This document shows positions 26,551 to 35,049 of a stretch of 64,000 bases of DNA, piece by piece. The stretch is taken from contig JBAYUQ010000001.1 in assembly GCA_041675005.1 (NCBI GenBank), positions 516,144 through 580,143 on the forward strand. The letters run 5' to 3'. The position numbers and the translations under genes are program-made. Numbering within the stretch: position 1 is the first letter of the stretch; each line of letters begins with the position of its first letter. The notes below the pieces were generated by a model. It searched no databases and had not been told where the DNA came from. It worked only from the letters and a program-made list of their open reading frames with translations. The DNA comes from PGYR01 sp041675005 (GTDB lineage: Bacteria; Bacteroidota; Ignavibacteria; Kapaibacteriales; UBA2268).

Positions 26551-28019
26551 CGATCCTCTTTATGTAATAATTTAGCTGCTATTTTCCCTGACAAAATTGA
26601 AGGTGGTAAACCAGGTCCTGGAACAGTTAGTTGACCAGCATAGAATAGATTTCGTATTTTGTCATTTTTCATTTTAGGTTTTAGAAAGCCAGTTTGAAGT
26701 AAAGTATTAGCCAATCCGTAAGCGTTCCCCTTATATGAATTATAATCACTTATGAAATCCTTTCTTGAAAATACTTTTTTATAAATAATATTCTCTTTTA
26801 TACTTTGTCGAATCCTTTTTTCAATTCTATCTATAACCATTTCATAATAATTTTCTATAATTACTTCAGTTTCTTCTATCTCTGTTGAAAGAGGAATTAA
26901 AATAAATAAATTTTCATAACCATCTGGTGCTGTCTCGTCTGTTTTAGAAGTTGCTGAGAGATAAAACAATGGCTCCTTTGGCCATTTGTGAGTATCATAA
27001 ATATCTTCCGAATGCTTATCGAAATCAGTATCAAAGAATAAATTATGATGTTTTATCCCTTCAATCTTTTTATTAACACCTAAGTAAAATAGTAAACATG
27101 TTGGAGCAAACACTCTACTATCCCAATACTTTTCATTATACTTACTGTAGTTTTCACCTAATAATACTTGCTCAAAATGATGATAATCAGCTGTATTAAT
27201 TACTGCATCAACTTCGTACTTATTTATATTTGTTATGACCTCTGATATTTCTCCATTCCTTATTATAACCTTTTCAACAGGTTGATTCAGTACTATTTTA
27301 ACTCCTTGCTTTTCTGCAATACTTGTAAATGCCTTAGCAATCTCATACATTCCACCCATTGGATACCAAGTACCTAATTTTATATCAGCATAATTCATCA
27401 TACTATACAATGCAGGAGTTTTAGTGGGTTTTGCCCCTAAGAATAACACTGGAAATTCGAGTAATTGTCTTAATTTCTGATTTTTAAACTTTTTACCTAT
27501 TGATGAAGATATGGAGCTAAGTAAATCCAATTTAAAGCTATTAACTATTAATTTTGGATCAAGATATTCAGTAATACTAAGTGAAGGTCTTTCTACAAAT
27601 TCACCCATACCTACTTCATATTTTATTTTTGCATCATCTAGATATTTTTCAAGTTTATCACCACTCCCCTTTTCGATTGATTCGAATAATGACTTTAATT
27701 CATTATAATTTGCTGGGACATTGGTACTTGTATTATCATCCCAATATATCTTGTATGATGGATCAATTCTTTTCAACTTATAGAAATCTGTAGTTGTATG
27801 GCCAAAATCATTATAAAATTTTTCAAATATATCAGGCATCCAATACCAACTTGGACCCATATCAAAAGTAAATCCATCTTCTTTGTGAATTCTTATTCTT
27901 CCACCAGAGTAGTTGTTTTTTTCTAATAGAGTTACTTCATATCCCATTTGAGCAAGATATGATGCTGCTGATAAGCCTGATATACCAGCTCCAATTACTA
28001 TTATTTTCTTTTTAATAAT
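26547..28019 (-). CDS. crtI: Phytoene desaturase CrtI, non-canonical start
   Basis: This FAD-dependent desaturase/isomerase converts phytoene to lycopene. The frame upstream of the first ATG (27947) stays open to a stop at 28035 and encodes K-K-K-I-I-V-I-G-A-G-I-S-G-L-S-A-A, the Rossmann motif required for FAD. ATG 27947 would delete it. No ATG, GTG or TTG exists in frame between the stop and the motif; the best fit is an ATT at 28014-28019 (IIKKKIIVIG). I annotate from there. The body carries SGGRIRI, FDMGPSWYWMPDIF and the C-terminal FAD signature FYAGQLTVPGPGLPPSILSGK. The stop overlaps crtB (ATGA). A sequencing error or a single lost G is the alternative to a real ATT start. Confidence 0.85.
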   Translation of the reverse strand: MIKKKIIVIGAGISGLSAASYLAQMGYEVTLLEKNNYSGGRIRIHKEDGFTFDMGPSWYWMPDIFEKFYNDFGHTTTDFYKLKRIDPSYKIYWDDNTSTNVPANYNELKSLFESIEKGSGDKLEKYLDDAKIKYEVGMGEFVERPSLSITEYLDPKLIVNSFKLDLLSSISSSIGKKFKNQKLRQLLEFPVLFLGAKPTKTPALYSMMNYADIKLGTWYPMGGMYEIAKAFTSIAEKQGVKIVLNQPVEKVIIRNGEISEVITNINKYEVDAVINTADYHHFEQVLLGENYSKYNEKYWDSRVFAPTCLLFYLGVNKKIEGIKHHNLFFDTDFDKHSEDIYDTHKWPKEPLFYLSATSKTDETAPDGYENLFILIPLSTEIEETEVIIENYYEMVIDRIEKRIRQSIKENIIYKKVFSRKDFISDYNSYKGNAYGLANTLLQTGFLKPKMKNDKIRNLFYAGQLTVPGPGLPPSILSGKIAAKLLHKEDR

Positions 28020-28180
28020 TTTCTTTAAATTATATTAAATTTCTTACCTATAAACTACAAAATGGTCTATAAATTGTGTCAACTTCTGAATTAGTTTAAG
28101 TTTTCTGTATAGTTAACACATAATTCATTTTTAATTCGTAATATAGTAAACATTAAACAAATTCAAAACAAATCATTACA

Positions 28181-30268
28181 ATGACAAAACCACAAAAGAT
28201 AAAAGATATAACTAATACTAAGTATTATTTCAATAGAGAACTTAGTCTGATTGAATTCAATAGAAGAGTTTTAAACGAAGCTAGATTAGAGTCTCATCCA
28301 CTTTTGGAACGAATTAAATTCTGTACAATATTTAGCTCTAACCTAGATGAATTTTTTATGATTCGAGTAGCAGGTTTGAAAAGTCAGTTATCAGCTGGTA
28401 TAAATGATAGACTTTCCTATGATGGTAAAACACCTTTGGAGCAGTTAAAAGCAATAAGGAAAGCACTTGTTCCACTATACAAAGAACAAGAAGATGTTTT
28501 ACTAAATGATTTACTTCCAAAACTCCGAGAATATAATTTCAAATTATTTGAAACAAATGAATTAACTTCAGAAGATGATCAATTTATAGAAAAATATTTT
28601 ATTGAAAGAATATTACCAATATTGACACCATTAACAATCGATTCAGCTCATCCTTTTCCTAGATTGATTAATAGAACTTTGAATATTGCCTTTGTACTAA
28701 AAGAAAAGGTTAAAGATAAAAAGCATAGTCGATTGGCTTTCTTACAGATTCCTAATGTTCTACCAAGATTTATAAAACTCTCACACAAAGAGGGTAACCA
28801 ATTTATATTAATAGAGAATATAATAATAAAGTATGCTCATGTTTTATTCCCTGGAATGAGAATATCAACTGCTAATTGTTTCCGAGTCACTAGAGATGCA
28901 GATATAGAAATAGCAGAAGATGAAGCAGAAGATTTATTAATTGAGATAGAAGAATTAGTGAAGTCAAGACGTTGGGGACGTGCCGCAGTTAGACTAGAAG
29001 CTAGTGGTAATATGCCTAGCTACTTAGTGGAAATGCTTCGTAAAACGCTTGATTTACATAAAGATGATGTTTATATATCTAATAGACCTCTGAATTTACC
29101 GGATTTCTTTTTCTTGGATAAACTTGCTTTATACCAGATTAAAGATCCTACTTTCATTGGTAATACACCGGTGGATTTGCAGACCGAATCTTCTTTTTTC
29201 GATATTCTTAAAAAGAAAGATATATTTGTTCATCACCCTTTTGATTCCTTTACTAATACAACTTCACGATTTATCGCTGAAGCGGCTACTGATCCAGACG
29301 TAGTTGCAATCAAAATCACTCTCTATAGGACTGGTGGGAATTCAAATATAGTACAATCACTTAAAAAAGCAGCTGAGAACGGTAAAGAAGTAACTGCTTT
29401 CGTCGAATTAAAGGCAAGGTTCGATGAAGCTAATAATATTATCTGGGCTAGAGAGCTCGAGCAAGCCGGAGTTCATTGTGTTTACGGCATTATTGGCCTA
29501 AAAACTCATTGTAAAGTCGCGATGATTATCAGAAATGAGTCCGATAAACTTAATACTTACCTCCATTTCTCATCCGGAAATTACAATCAGAACACCGCCA
29601 AGGTCTATACCGACGTAGCTATGTTCACATCGAGAGACCAATACAAAAGCGACGCCGTTAATTTGTTTAATTACTTGACCGGATATAGCAATTACGATAA
29701 ATGGGAGAGCTTACTGGTTGCTCCAAACTCTTTAGAAAATGATTTATTGGAAAAGATAGAACGAGAAATGAACCTCTCATCTCCCGAAAAGCCGGGTCTG
29801 ATTTTCGCAAAGATGAATCAGATTGCTCATCGCAAAATCATCCAAGCTTTATACAAAGCATCGCAAGCCGGTGTCCAAATCAAACTGCTAGTACGTGGCG
29901 TTTGCTGTTTAATGCCAGGAGTTCCGGGTCTCAGCGAGAACATTGAAGTCCGAAGTATCATCGGTCGGTTCCTAGAACATAGCCGAATCTTCTATTTCCA
30001 AAATGGCGATAATCCAGAGTACTATTTTGGTAGTGCCGATTGGATGACCCGCAACTTGAACAAAAGAGTCGAGACTGTCATCCCTGTTTATCAATCCAAT
30101 ATCAAGGAAAAGCTTCAAGAAATATTGGACATTTACTGGGCAGACAATACAAAATCTTGGAAACTCAAGAGAGATGGTAGCTATGAAGCACTTTCTCCTA
30201 GTGACAGCAATCCCCCATTCTCAGCTCAAGAATATTACTTTAATCAAATTGTTAGTGAGAAGAAGTAG
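28181..30268 (+). CDS. ppk: Polyphosphate kinase PPK1
   Basis: Polyphosphate kinase 1 polymerises the terminal phosphate of ATP into long-chain polyphosphate. At 695 aa it has the four-domain layout: YFNRELSLIEFNRRVL, then SSNLDEFFMIRVAGL, then the two phospholipase D-like catalytic domains. The phosphorylated histidine is in LKTHCKVAM (His443) and the second catalytic histidine in FLEHSRIFYF. The gene stands alone. Its last ~800 bases (29281-30060) are far richer in G+C (about 45-50%) than its first half (about 20-30%), with different codon choices, although the protein is continuous. No promoter was recognised in the short divergent space with crtI. Confidence 0.96.
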   Translation: MTKPQKIKDITNTKYYFNRELSLIEFNRRVLNEARLESHPLLERIKFCTIFSSNLDEFFMIRVAGLKSQLSAGINDRLSYDGKTPLEQLKAIRKALVPLYKEQEDVLLNDLLPKLREYNFKLFETNELTSEDDQFIEKYFIERILPILTPLTIDSAHPFPRLINRTLNIAFVLKEKVKDKKHSRLAFLQIPNVLPRFIKLSHKEGNQFILIENIIIKYAHVLFPGMRISTANCFRVTRDADIEIAEDEAEDLLIEIEELVKSRRWGRAAVRLEASGNMPSYLVEMLRKTLDLHKDDVYISNRPLNLPDFFFLDKLALYQIKDPTFIGNTPVDLQTESSFFDILKKKDIFVHHPFDSFTNTTSRFIAEAATDPDVVAIKITLYRTGGNSNIVQSLKKAAENGKEVTAFVELKARFDEANNIIWARELEQAGVHCVYGIIGLKTHCKVAMIIRNESDKLNTYLHFSSGNYNQNTAKVYTDVAMFTSRDQYKSDAVNLFNYLTGYSNYDKWESLLVAPNSLENDLLEKIEREMNLSSPEKPGLIFAKMNQIAHRKIIQALYKASQAGVQIKLLVRGVCCLMPGVPGLSENIEVRSIIGRFLEHSRIFYFQNGDNPEYYFGSADWMTRNLNKRVETVIPVYQSNIKEKLQEILDIYWADNTKSWKLKRDGSYEALSPSDSNPPFSAQEYYFNQIVSEKK

Positions 30269-30466
30269 TAAAGCTCCATTCGCCCTCTCAAAATGTAAAT
30301 TTATTATCAAGCAACCCTAACTAAACTACTATAAAGGGATTAGATGGGAATGTTACTGTAAATACAGTTACTTCTTGAAAAATGTATTTTAGTTATAACG
30401 TATTCTACTTCCACATTTGATTATTTAGGTGATCATTTTGTGACGGTTCTCTAATCAGTGCTAGAT

Positions 30467-31024
30467 TTATACCCTCAGCGAGCCACGAAAACCTCTTGCT
30501 CCATAGTAAGAGTCTGCCCCATTGTGATATACAAATACAGTCCCGAATCGAAAGTCAGCGAATATAGCACCACCTAATTTTCTTATACTTTCAGGTGTTT
30601 TAATCCAACTTGAAGTTTTACAATCAAAGTTGCCTAACTGTTGAAGTTCTCTGTACTGTCCTTCATCAAGAATTTCGATTCCCATTTGTGATGCCATGTT
30701 AATCGCACTATCTTCGGGTGGGAATTTTTTTCGTGCCTCAAGTGCTTTGTGATCATAACATACACTTCTACGAACTTTTGGACTTTCAGCAGTACAATCG
30801 AAGAATATAAATTCATTTGTTTTATTATCATAACCTACTACATCTGGTTCACCGCCGGATAATTCCATTTCGTTGAGAGACCATAGCTTTTCTGGATAAG
30901 ATTCTAGTTTTGATTGTACTGACTGCCAATTTAATCCTTCATGACGATTCATATTATTCTCAAATCGTTTTTTTAACATGTTAAGCAGTTCTGCCTGGAT
31001 TTCTTTAGATAGTTTATTTTTCAT
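30467..31024 (-). CDS. DUF4256 family protein
   Basis: This is a DUF4256 protein of about 185 aa, function unknown. It contains the conserved LNEMELSGGEPDVVGYD, FFDCTAESPKVRRSVCYDHKALE and the final YYGARGFRGSLRV. The frame stays open to an ATG at 31060, but its first 12 residues are AT-biased and do not look like the family, so I prefer the ATG at 31024 (MKNKLSKEIQAELL). It has no signal peptide and is probably cytosolic. It is a single gene converging on ppk. The family is spread in bacteria as a stress-linked orphan; nothing here says more. Confidence 0.85.
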   Translation of the reverse strand: MKNKLSKEIQAELLNMLKKRFENNMNRHEGLNWQSVQSKLESYPEKLWSLNEMELSGGEPDVVGYDNKTNEFIFFDCTAESPKVRRSVCYDHKALEARKKFPPEDSAINMASQMGIEILDEGQYRELQQLGNFDCKTSSWIKTPESIRKLGGAIFADFRFGTVFVYHNGADSYYGARGFRGSLRV

Positions 31025-31189
31025 ATTATTCTTGGTTTTTATATTTTCAATATCAATCAAATATAAGATTTATTTGTTTAAAGTTTAAATTCATAAAAAT
31101 AATACAAATTAAAATAACCAGCATTTTCCCATTCTCAAATTACTTTATTATATTATGGACTTTGGATACCCAATAATCGGAAATAATTA

Positions 31190-33913
31190 ATGAAGCTTAA
31201 TAAACAACTTATAATAACACTTTTATTGCTAACTGTAAGTATCTCTTATGCTAAAAAGGCAATCACTTTTGAAGATATACTAAAATTCAAGAATCTGACT
31301 TCTCCAAACTTAACTGACAACGGCAGTTGGTTGACTTATAGGTTAGATAAACAAAGAGGAAACAATGTCTATGTTTTACAATCACTTGAGTCAGACAAGA
31401 AAATTGAAGTTGAAAAAGGAAGCTACTCTCAGTATTCACAAAATACTATTTGGTTTGTAGTAAAAACTGAGATTGATGTATTAAAACAATTAAATCCTGA
31501 AAAATATAAAGATGAGAAACCTGATTTAGAACTAATCAATACCTCATCTGATTATCGTAAATCAATTGATGATGTATCCAGCTTTAAATTAGCTAAAAAT
31601 GGAAAATGGCTTGCCTACACAAAAGACTATGACAAAAAAGATAAGTTAAAAGGCAAGAAGTTATTATTGAGACACTTACAAAGTGAAACGGAGATCCCCA
31701 TTGAGAATGTTGTTGAATACACATTAGATTCTTTAGGAAATAATATCTTCTATTCGACTATTGTTGACAAAGGAATAAACGGAATTTATACAAGAAATTT
31801 GAACGAAGAATTTATTCCAGAATCGAAGATTGAAATAGATTCTAATACTAAATATACAAACCTAACTTGGGATGAAACATCATCTAAACTTGTTTACTTA
31901 AAGGGTAAATTGATAAAATATGAGAAAATAAAAGATAACGCTATAAATATATATGATTATAAATCTAAGTCAATATATAATATAGCTGATACATCTTCAA
32001 GGGTGGGATATTATATTCCTGAGAAAAATGATATAAAATTTACAGATGATGACAATAGGATTTGGTTCGGATATAAGCCACTAGGTGAGTGGTATGGCGA
32101 CGAGAAAGATACAACTGAGATTACAGAAGCTAATCTATATAATACTGACCTAATACTCGATGAGACTCAACTCTATTTGTGGCATCCAAAAGATCCTGAG
32201 ATTATCCCATTCCAACAGACAAATTGGGATAAAACAAAAGATGACATATATTATTCTGTCTATAATTTAAACAAAAACAAATTATTATATTTATCTGATA
32301 GCTCTACTTCTGGAGTAAGGTTTAATGATAATCCCAATTTCACAATCCAACTTGATAACGAACCATATAAGAAGCTAATGACTTATAGTGGTTGGTATTA
32401 TGATTTATATTCTATCAATATTGAGAATGGGAAAAAACAATTAATAGATAAGAATCTGGAAGAATATCCGAACTTATCACCTGATGGACTTTTTACGGTT
32501 TACTTCAAAGAAAAGAAATGGTATTCGTATAATAATGAGACTAATAAGACTTTAGTATTGAATGAAAATCTATCTATTCCATTCTATGATGTATTAGATG
32601 ATCATCCAAAAGAGCCAGGTTCTTACGGTGTAAAAGGGTGGATTGGGAAAGACCAGAAGGTAATGATTGGTGATCAGTATGATATTTGGGAATTTGATTT
32701 ATCTAATGGAACAAGCCGTTTATTAACTAAAGGAATTGGTCGGAAAAATGAGAATAAGATAAGCATTATTAACACTGATAAAGACAAAAAATGGTTTGAA
32801 GGTTCTGATAGAGTTTTAGTATCTATATATGGAAATAGAACAAAACAACAACATATCGGAGTTCTTGATTTAATCACAGGAGAGTTAGATACTCGTACCT
32901 ATGGTGATTATTTACATTCTTATAGAGCGAAATCCGAAAATTCAGACAAGATTATAATTACTAAAGAAGGATTCAACACATATCCTGACATTTGGTTAAC
33001 TGATACCAAGATAAGTAAATTAGAAAGATTAACAAATGAGCAACAACAAGTCGATGAATTTCTGTGGGGAACATCTCATTTAGTTGATTTTGTAACTGAG
33101 TTTGGAGATACACTTCAAGGTTATTATGCACTTCCAGACAACTATAAAAAAGGTAAAAAGTATCCGGTATTTGTTTATTTTTATGAGAGATTTTCAGATA
33201 GAAAGAATGAATTTAATATGCCTAAAATAAATCATAGACCGCCTTATTCATTATATCTAGGTTCAGAATATGTAATGTTCTTCCCAGATGTAAAATTCTA
33301 TGATGGAAACCCTGGGAAATCTGCAGAAGTTGCACTAATAGCTGGATGTGATAAACTAGTAGAAATGGGTATAGCTGACCCTGAGAAAATCGTAATGCAT
33401 GGTCACAGCTGGTCAGGATATGAAAGTGCTTGGATAGTCACTCAGACTGATTACTTTGCAGCTTGTGTATCTGGTGCTCCAGTTTCTAATATGACATCGG
33501 CATACTCAGGAATTAGGTTAGGTTCAGGATTAGCTAGACAATTCCAATATGAGAAAGAACAAAGCCGTATTGGTGGGAATATAATAGATTCATTGGATTC
33601 ATATATTCGCAACTCCCCTATTTTCTTTGCTGATAAAATGAATACACCACTACTAGTGATGTTTGGTGATATAGATGACGCTGTCCCCTTCCAACAAGGA
33701 GTTGAATTATATTTGGCAATGCGTAGATTCGATAAGAATTGTATATTTTTACAATATGAAGGTGAACCACATCACCCAAGAAAAATCCAAAACCAACTCG
33801 ATTATTCAATTAGGATGAAGCAGTTCATGGATTATTATGTTTTTGGGGGTGACATGCCCAAATGGATGATGGACGGTTTCCGTTATAAAGGCAAATATAA
33901 TATAGGTAGATAA
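31190..33913 (+). CDS. Exported S9 prolyl-oligopeptidase-family peptidase
   Basis: A 907-aa serine peptidase of the S9 family. It has a Sec signal peptide (about 20 residues, ending ISYAKK), an N-terminal propeller of about 600 residues, and a C-terminal alpha/beta hydrolase. The catalytic triad is Ser740 in GHSWSGY, Asp829 in FGDIDDAVP and His861 or His862 in GEPHHPRK. The family normally cleaves after Pro or Ala, but specificity cannot be read here. It is probably periplasmic or secreted and supplies peptides for uptake. It is followed 31 bases later by a lipoprotein gene on the same strand; the two may be co-transcribed. Confidence 0.88.
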   Translation: MKLNKQLIITLLLLTVSISYAKKAITFEDILKFKNLTSPNLTDNGSWLTYRLDKQRGNNVYVLQSLESDKKIEVEKGSYSQYSQNTIWFVVKTEIDVLKQLNPEKYKDEKPDLELINTSSDYRKSIDDVSSFKLAKNGKWLAYTKDYDKKDKLKGKKLLLRHLQSETEIPIENVVEYTLDSLGNNIFYSTIVDKGINGIYTRNLNEEFIPESKIEIDSNTKYTNLTWDETSSKLVYLKGKLIKYEKIKDNAINIYDYKSKSIYNIADTSSRVGYYIPEKNDIKFTDDDNRIWFGYKPLGEWYGDEKDTTEITEANLYNTDLILDETQLYLWHPKDPEIIPFQQTNWDKTKDDIYYSVYNLNKNKLLYLSDSSTSGVRFNDNPNFTIQLDNEPYKKLMTYSGWYYDLYSINIENGKKQLIDKNLEEYPNLSPDGLFTVYFKEKKWYSYNNETNKTLVLNENLSIPFYDVLDDHPKEPGSYGVKGWIGKDQKVMIGDQYDIWEFDLSNGTSRLLTKGIGRKNENKISIINTDKDKKWFEGSDRVLVSIYGNRTKQQHIGVLDLITGELDTRTYGDYLHSYRAKSENSDKIIITKEGFNTYPDIWLTDTKISKLERLTNEQQQVDEFLWGTSHLVDFVTEFGDTLQGYYALPDNYKKGKKYPVFVYFYERFSDRKNEFNMPKINHRPPYSLYLGSEYVMFFPDVKFYDGNPGKSAEVALIAGCDKLVEMGIADPEKIVMHGHSWSGYESAWIVTQTDYFAACVSGAPVSNMTSAYSGIRLGSGLARQFQYEKEQSRIGGNIIDSLDSYIRNSPIFFADKMNTPLLVMFGDIDDAVPFQQGVELYLAMRRFDKNCIFLQYEGEPHHPRKIQNQLDYSIRMKQFMDYYVFGGDMPKWMMDGFRYKGKYNIGR

Positions 33914-33932
33914 TTAGTTTAATTAATTTTTT

Positions 33933-33944
33933 AAAGGAGATCTT
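33933..33944 (+). promoter_or_regulatory. Strong Shine-Dalgarno-like site
   Basis: AAAGGAGA sits just before ATG 33945. Many genes here lack such a site, so it stands out and supports this start. Confidence 0.5.
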
Positions 33945-34994
33945 ATGAAAAAGATTTTATTTTTAACTATACTCTTTCTTTGGTCTTGTAGTGATGACAC
34001 AACTACTTCACCAACAGACGATGTTGATAAGAAAATTTCATTTAATATTGAGATAGATCAGTATAATTCATCTAATTCTGAATTACTAAGTGATGATATA
34101 AATAATGTTAAATTAGCTTATAATGGTGAGTTGCTTATAGGAACAGATAAAGGTATCAATATAGTTGACCCAAACTATAATTGGAAAAGTCTAAGCCGAG
34201 AAAAAGGCACATTATCATTAATAAAAGTCAAATCACTAGATTTAGATAGAAATGGTAATTATTGGTACACAGATGGGTATGAAGGTCTATGTAATACTAA
34301 TTTAAAACTTGATACATTTTACTACTATCCTAAATTGGGGTTAGATGAGATGTACCCCAAAGATATTTTAATTGATAATGATAGTAAAGTCTATTTAGCT
34401 ACTAATGAGAATGGCGTAATCAAGATAAACAATAATGACCGTTTGATTGATACAAGTAAAATTGATATAGTTAGCAGAAAAACTAATTCACAATTTCCAT
34501 GGAATAGGCTTAAAGGATTTGTTTATAATAGAAAAACTGGAGAGATTTGGATTGCAGCACAAGAGATAGGTTTAGGTTCTAATAAAATAGTAAGAGTAAA
34601 AGATGATATATTCACAGAAGTATATGGTGCTACTACTGGGATTAATTTTGACTTTATAAATACAATGTTTGTAGATAATAATGGAATGTTATGGATATCT
34701 ACTTATGAAGGAATTGCTATTTATGATGGTAATTATTGGGAAGTAATTAAAAAAATTGAAAAAGCTAATGGTAATTATATACAAGCAAGTTTAAAAGATA
34801 AACATGACAATATATGGTCTTATGTAAAAGATCATGGGTTCATTATATTCTTAGATAAAGAACAGAAATGGGTTGATTTGAGTGAATTAACTAATAAAAT
34901 GCCTTCATTTCAATTCAAAGGTCTTTTATTAGATAACAATAATGATATTATTATTGTAACTCAAAAATCAGGAATATTCAGAGTTAAAGTTTAG
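33945..34994 (+). CDS. Lipoprotein with two-component-regulator-type propeller
   Basis: A 349-aa lipoprotein. The signal MKKILFLTILFLWSC ends in a cysteine lipobox (L-W-S-C at residues 12-15). The mature part contains propeller-like motifs such as LDLDRNGNYWYTDGYEGL and MFVDNNGMLWISTYEGIAIYDG, the Reg_prop pattern seen in the sensor half of hybrid two-component systems and in free-standing surface proteins. It has no kinase domain. It probably sits in the outer membrane and binds a ligand. A strong ribosome binding site precedes it, and a terminator at 35015 follows. Confidence 0.8.
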   Translation: MKKILFLTILFLWSCSDDTTTSPTDDVDKKISFNIEIDQYNSSNSELLSDDINNVKLAYNGELLIGTDKGINIVDPNYNWKSLSREKGTLSLIKVKSLDLDRNGNYWYTDGYEGLCNTNLKLDTFYYYPKLGLDEMYPKDILIDNDSKVYLATNENGVIKINNNDRLIDTSKIDIVSRKTNSQFPWNRLKGFVYNRKTGEIWIAAQEIGLGSNKIVRVKDDIFTEVYGATTGINFDFINTMFVDNNGMLWISTYEGIAIYDGNYWEVIKKIEKANGNYIQASLKDKHDNIWSYVKDHGFIIFLDKEQKWVDLSELTNKMPSFQFKGLLLDNNNDIIIVTQKSGIFRVKV

Positions 34995-35014
34995 AGTTTT
35001 AAGATTATAAATCG

Positions 35015-35047
35015 AAAGGGGCAAAATTTCTAAGCCCCTTTTTTTTT
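35015..35047 (+). terminator. Rho-independent terminator
   Basis: The stem AAAGGGGC / GCCCCTTT has an 11-nt loop and about 10 T residues follow. It ends the lipoprotein transcript before the convergent ftcD. Confidence 0.8.
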
Positions 35048-35049
35048 AA

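Noticed and set aside
30355..30368. Perfect palindrome ACTGTAAATACAGT downstream of ppk
   Set aside because: Too short, with a 2-base centre and no T tract; it could be an operator, but nothing nearby supports this.
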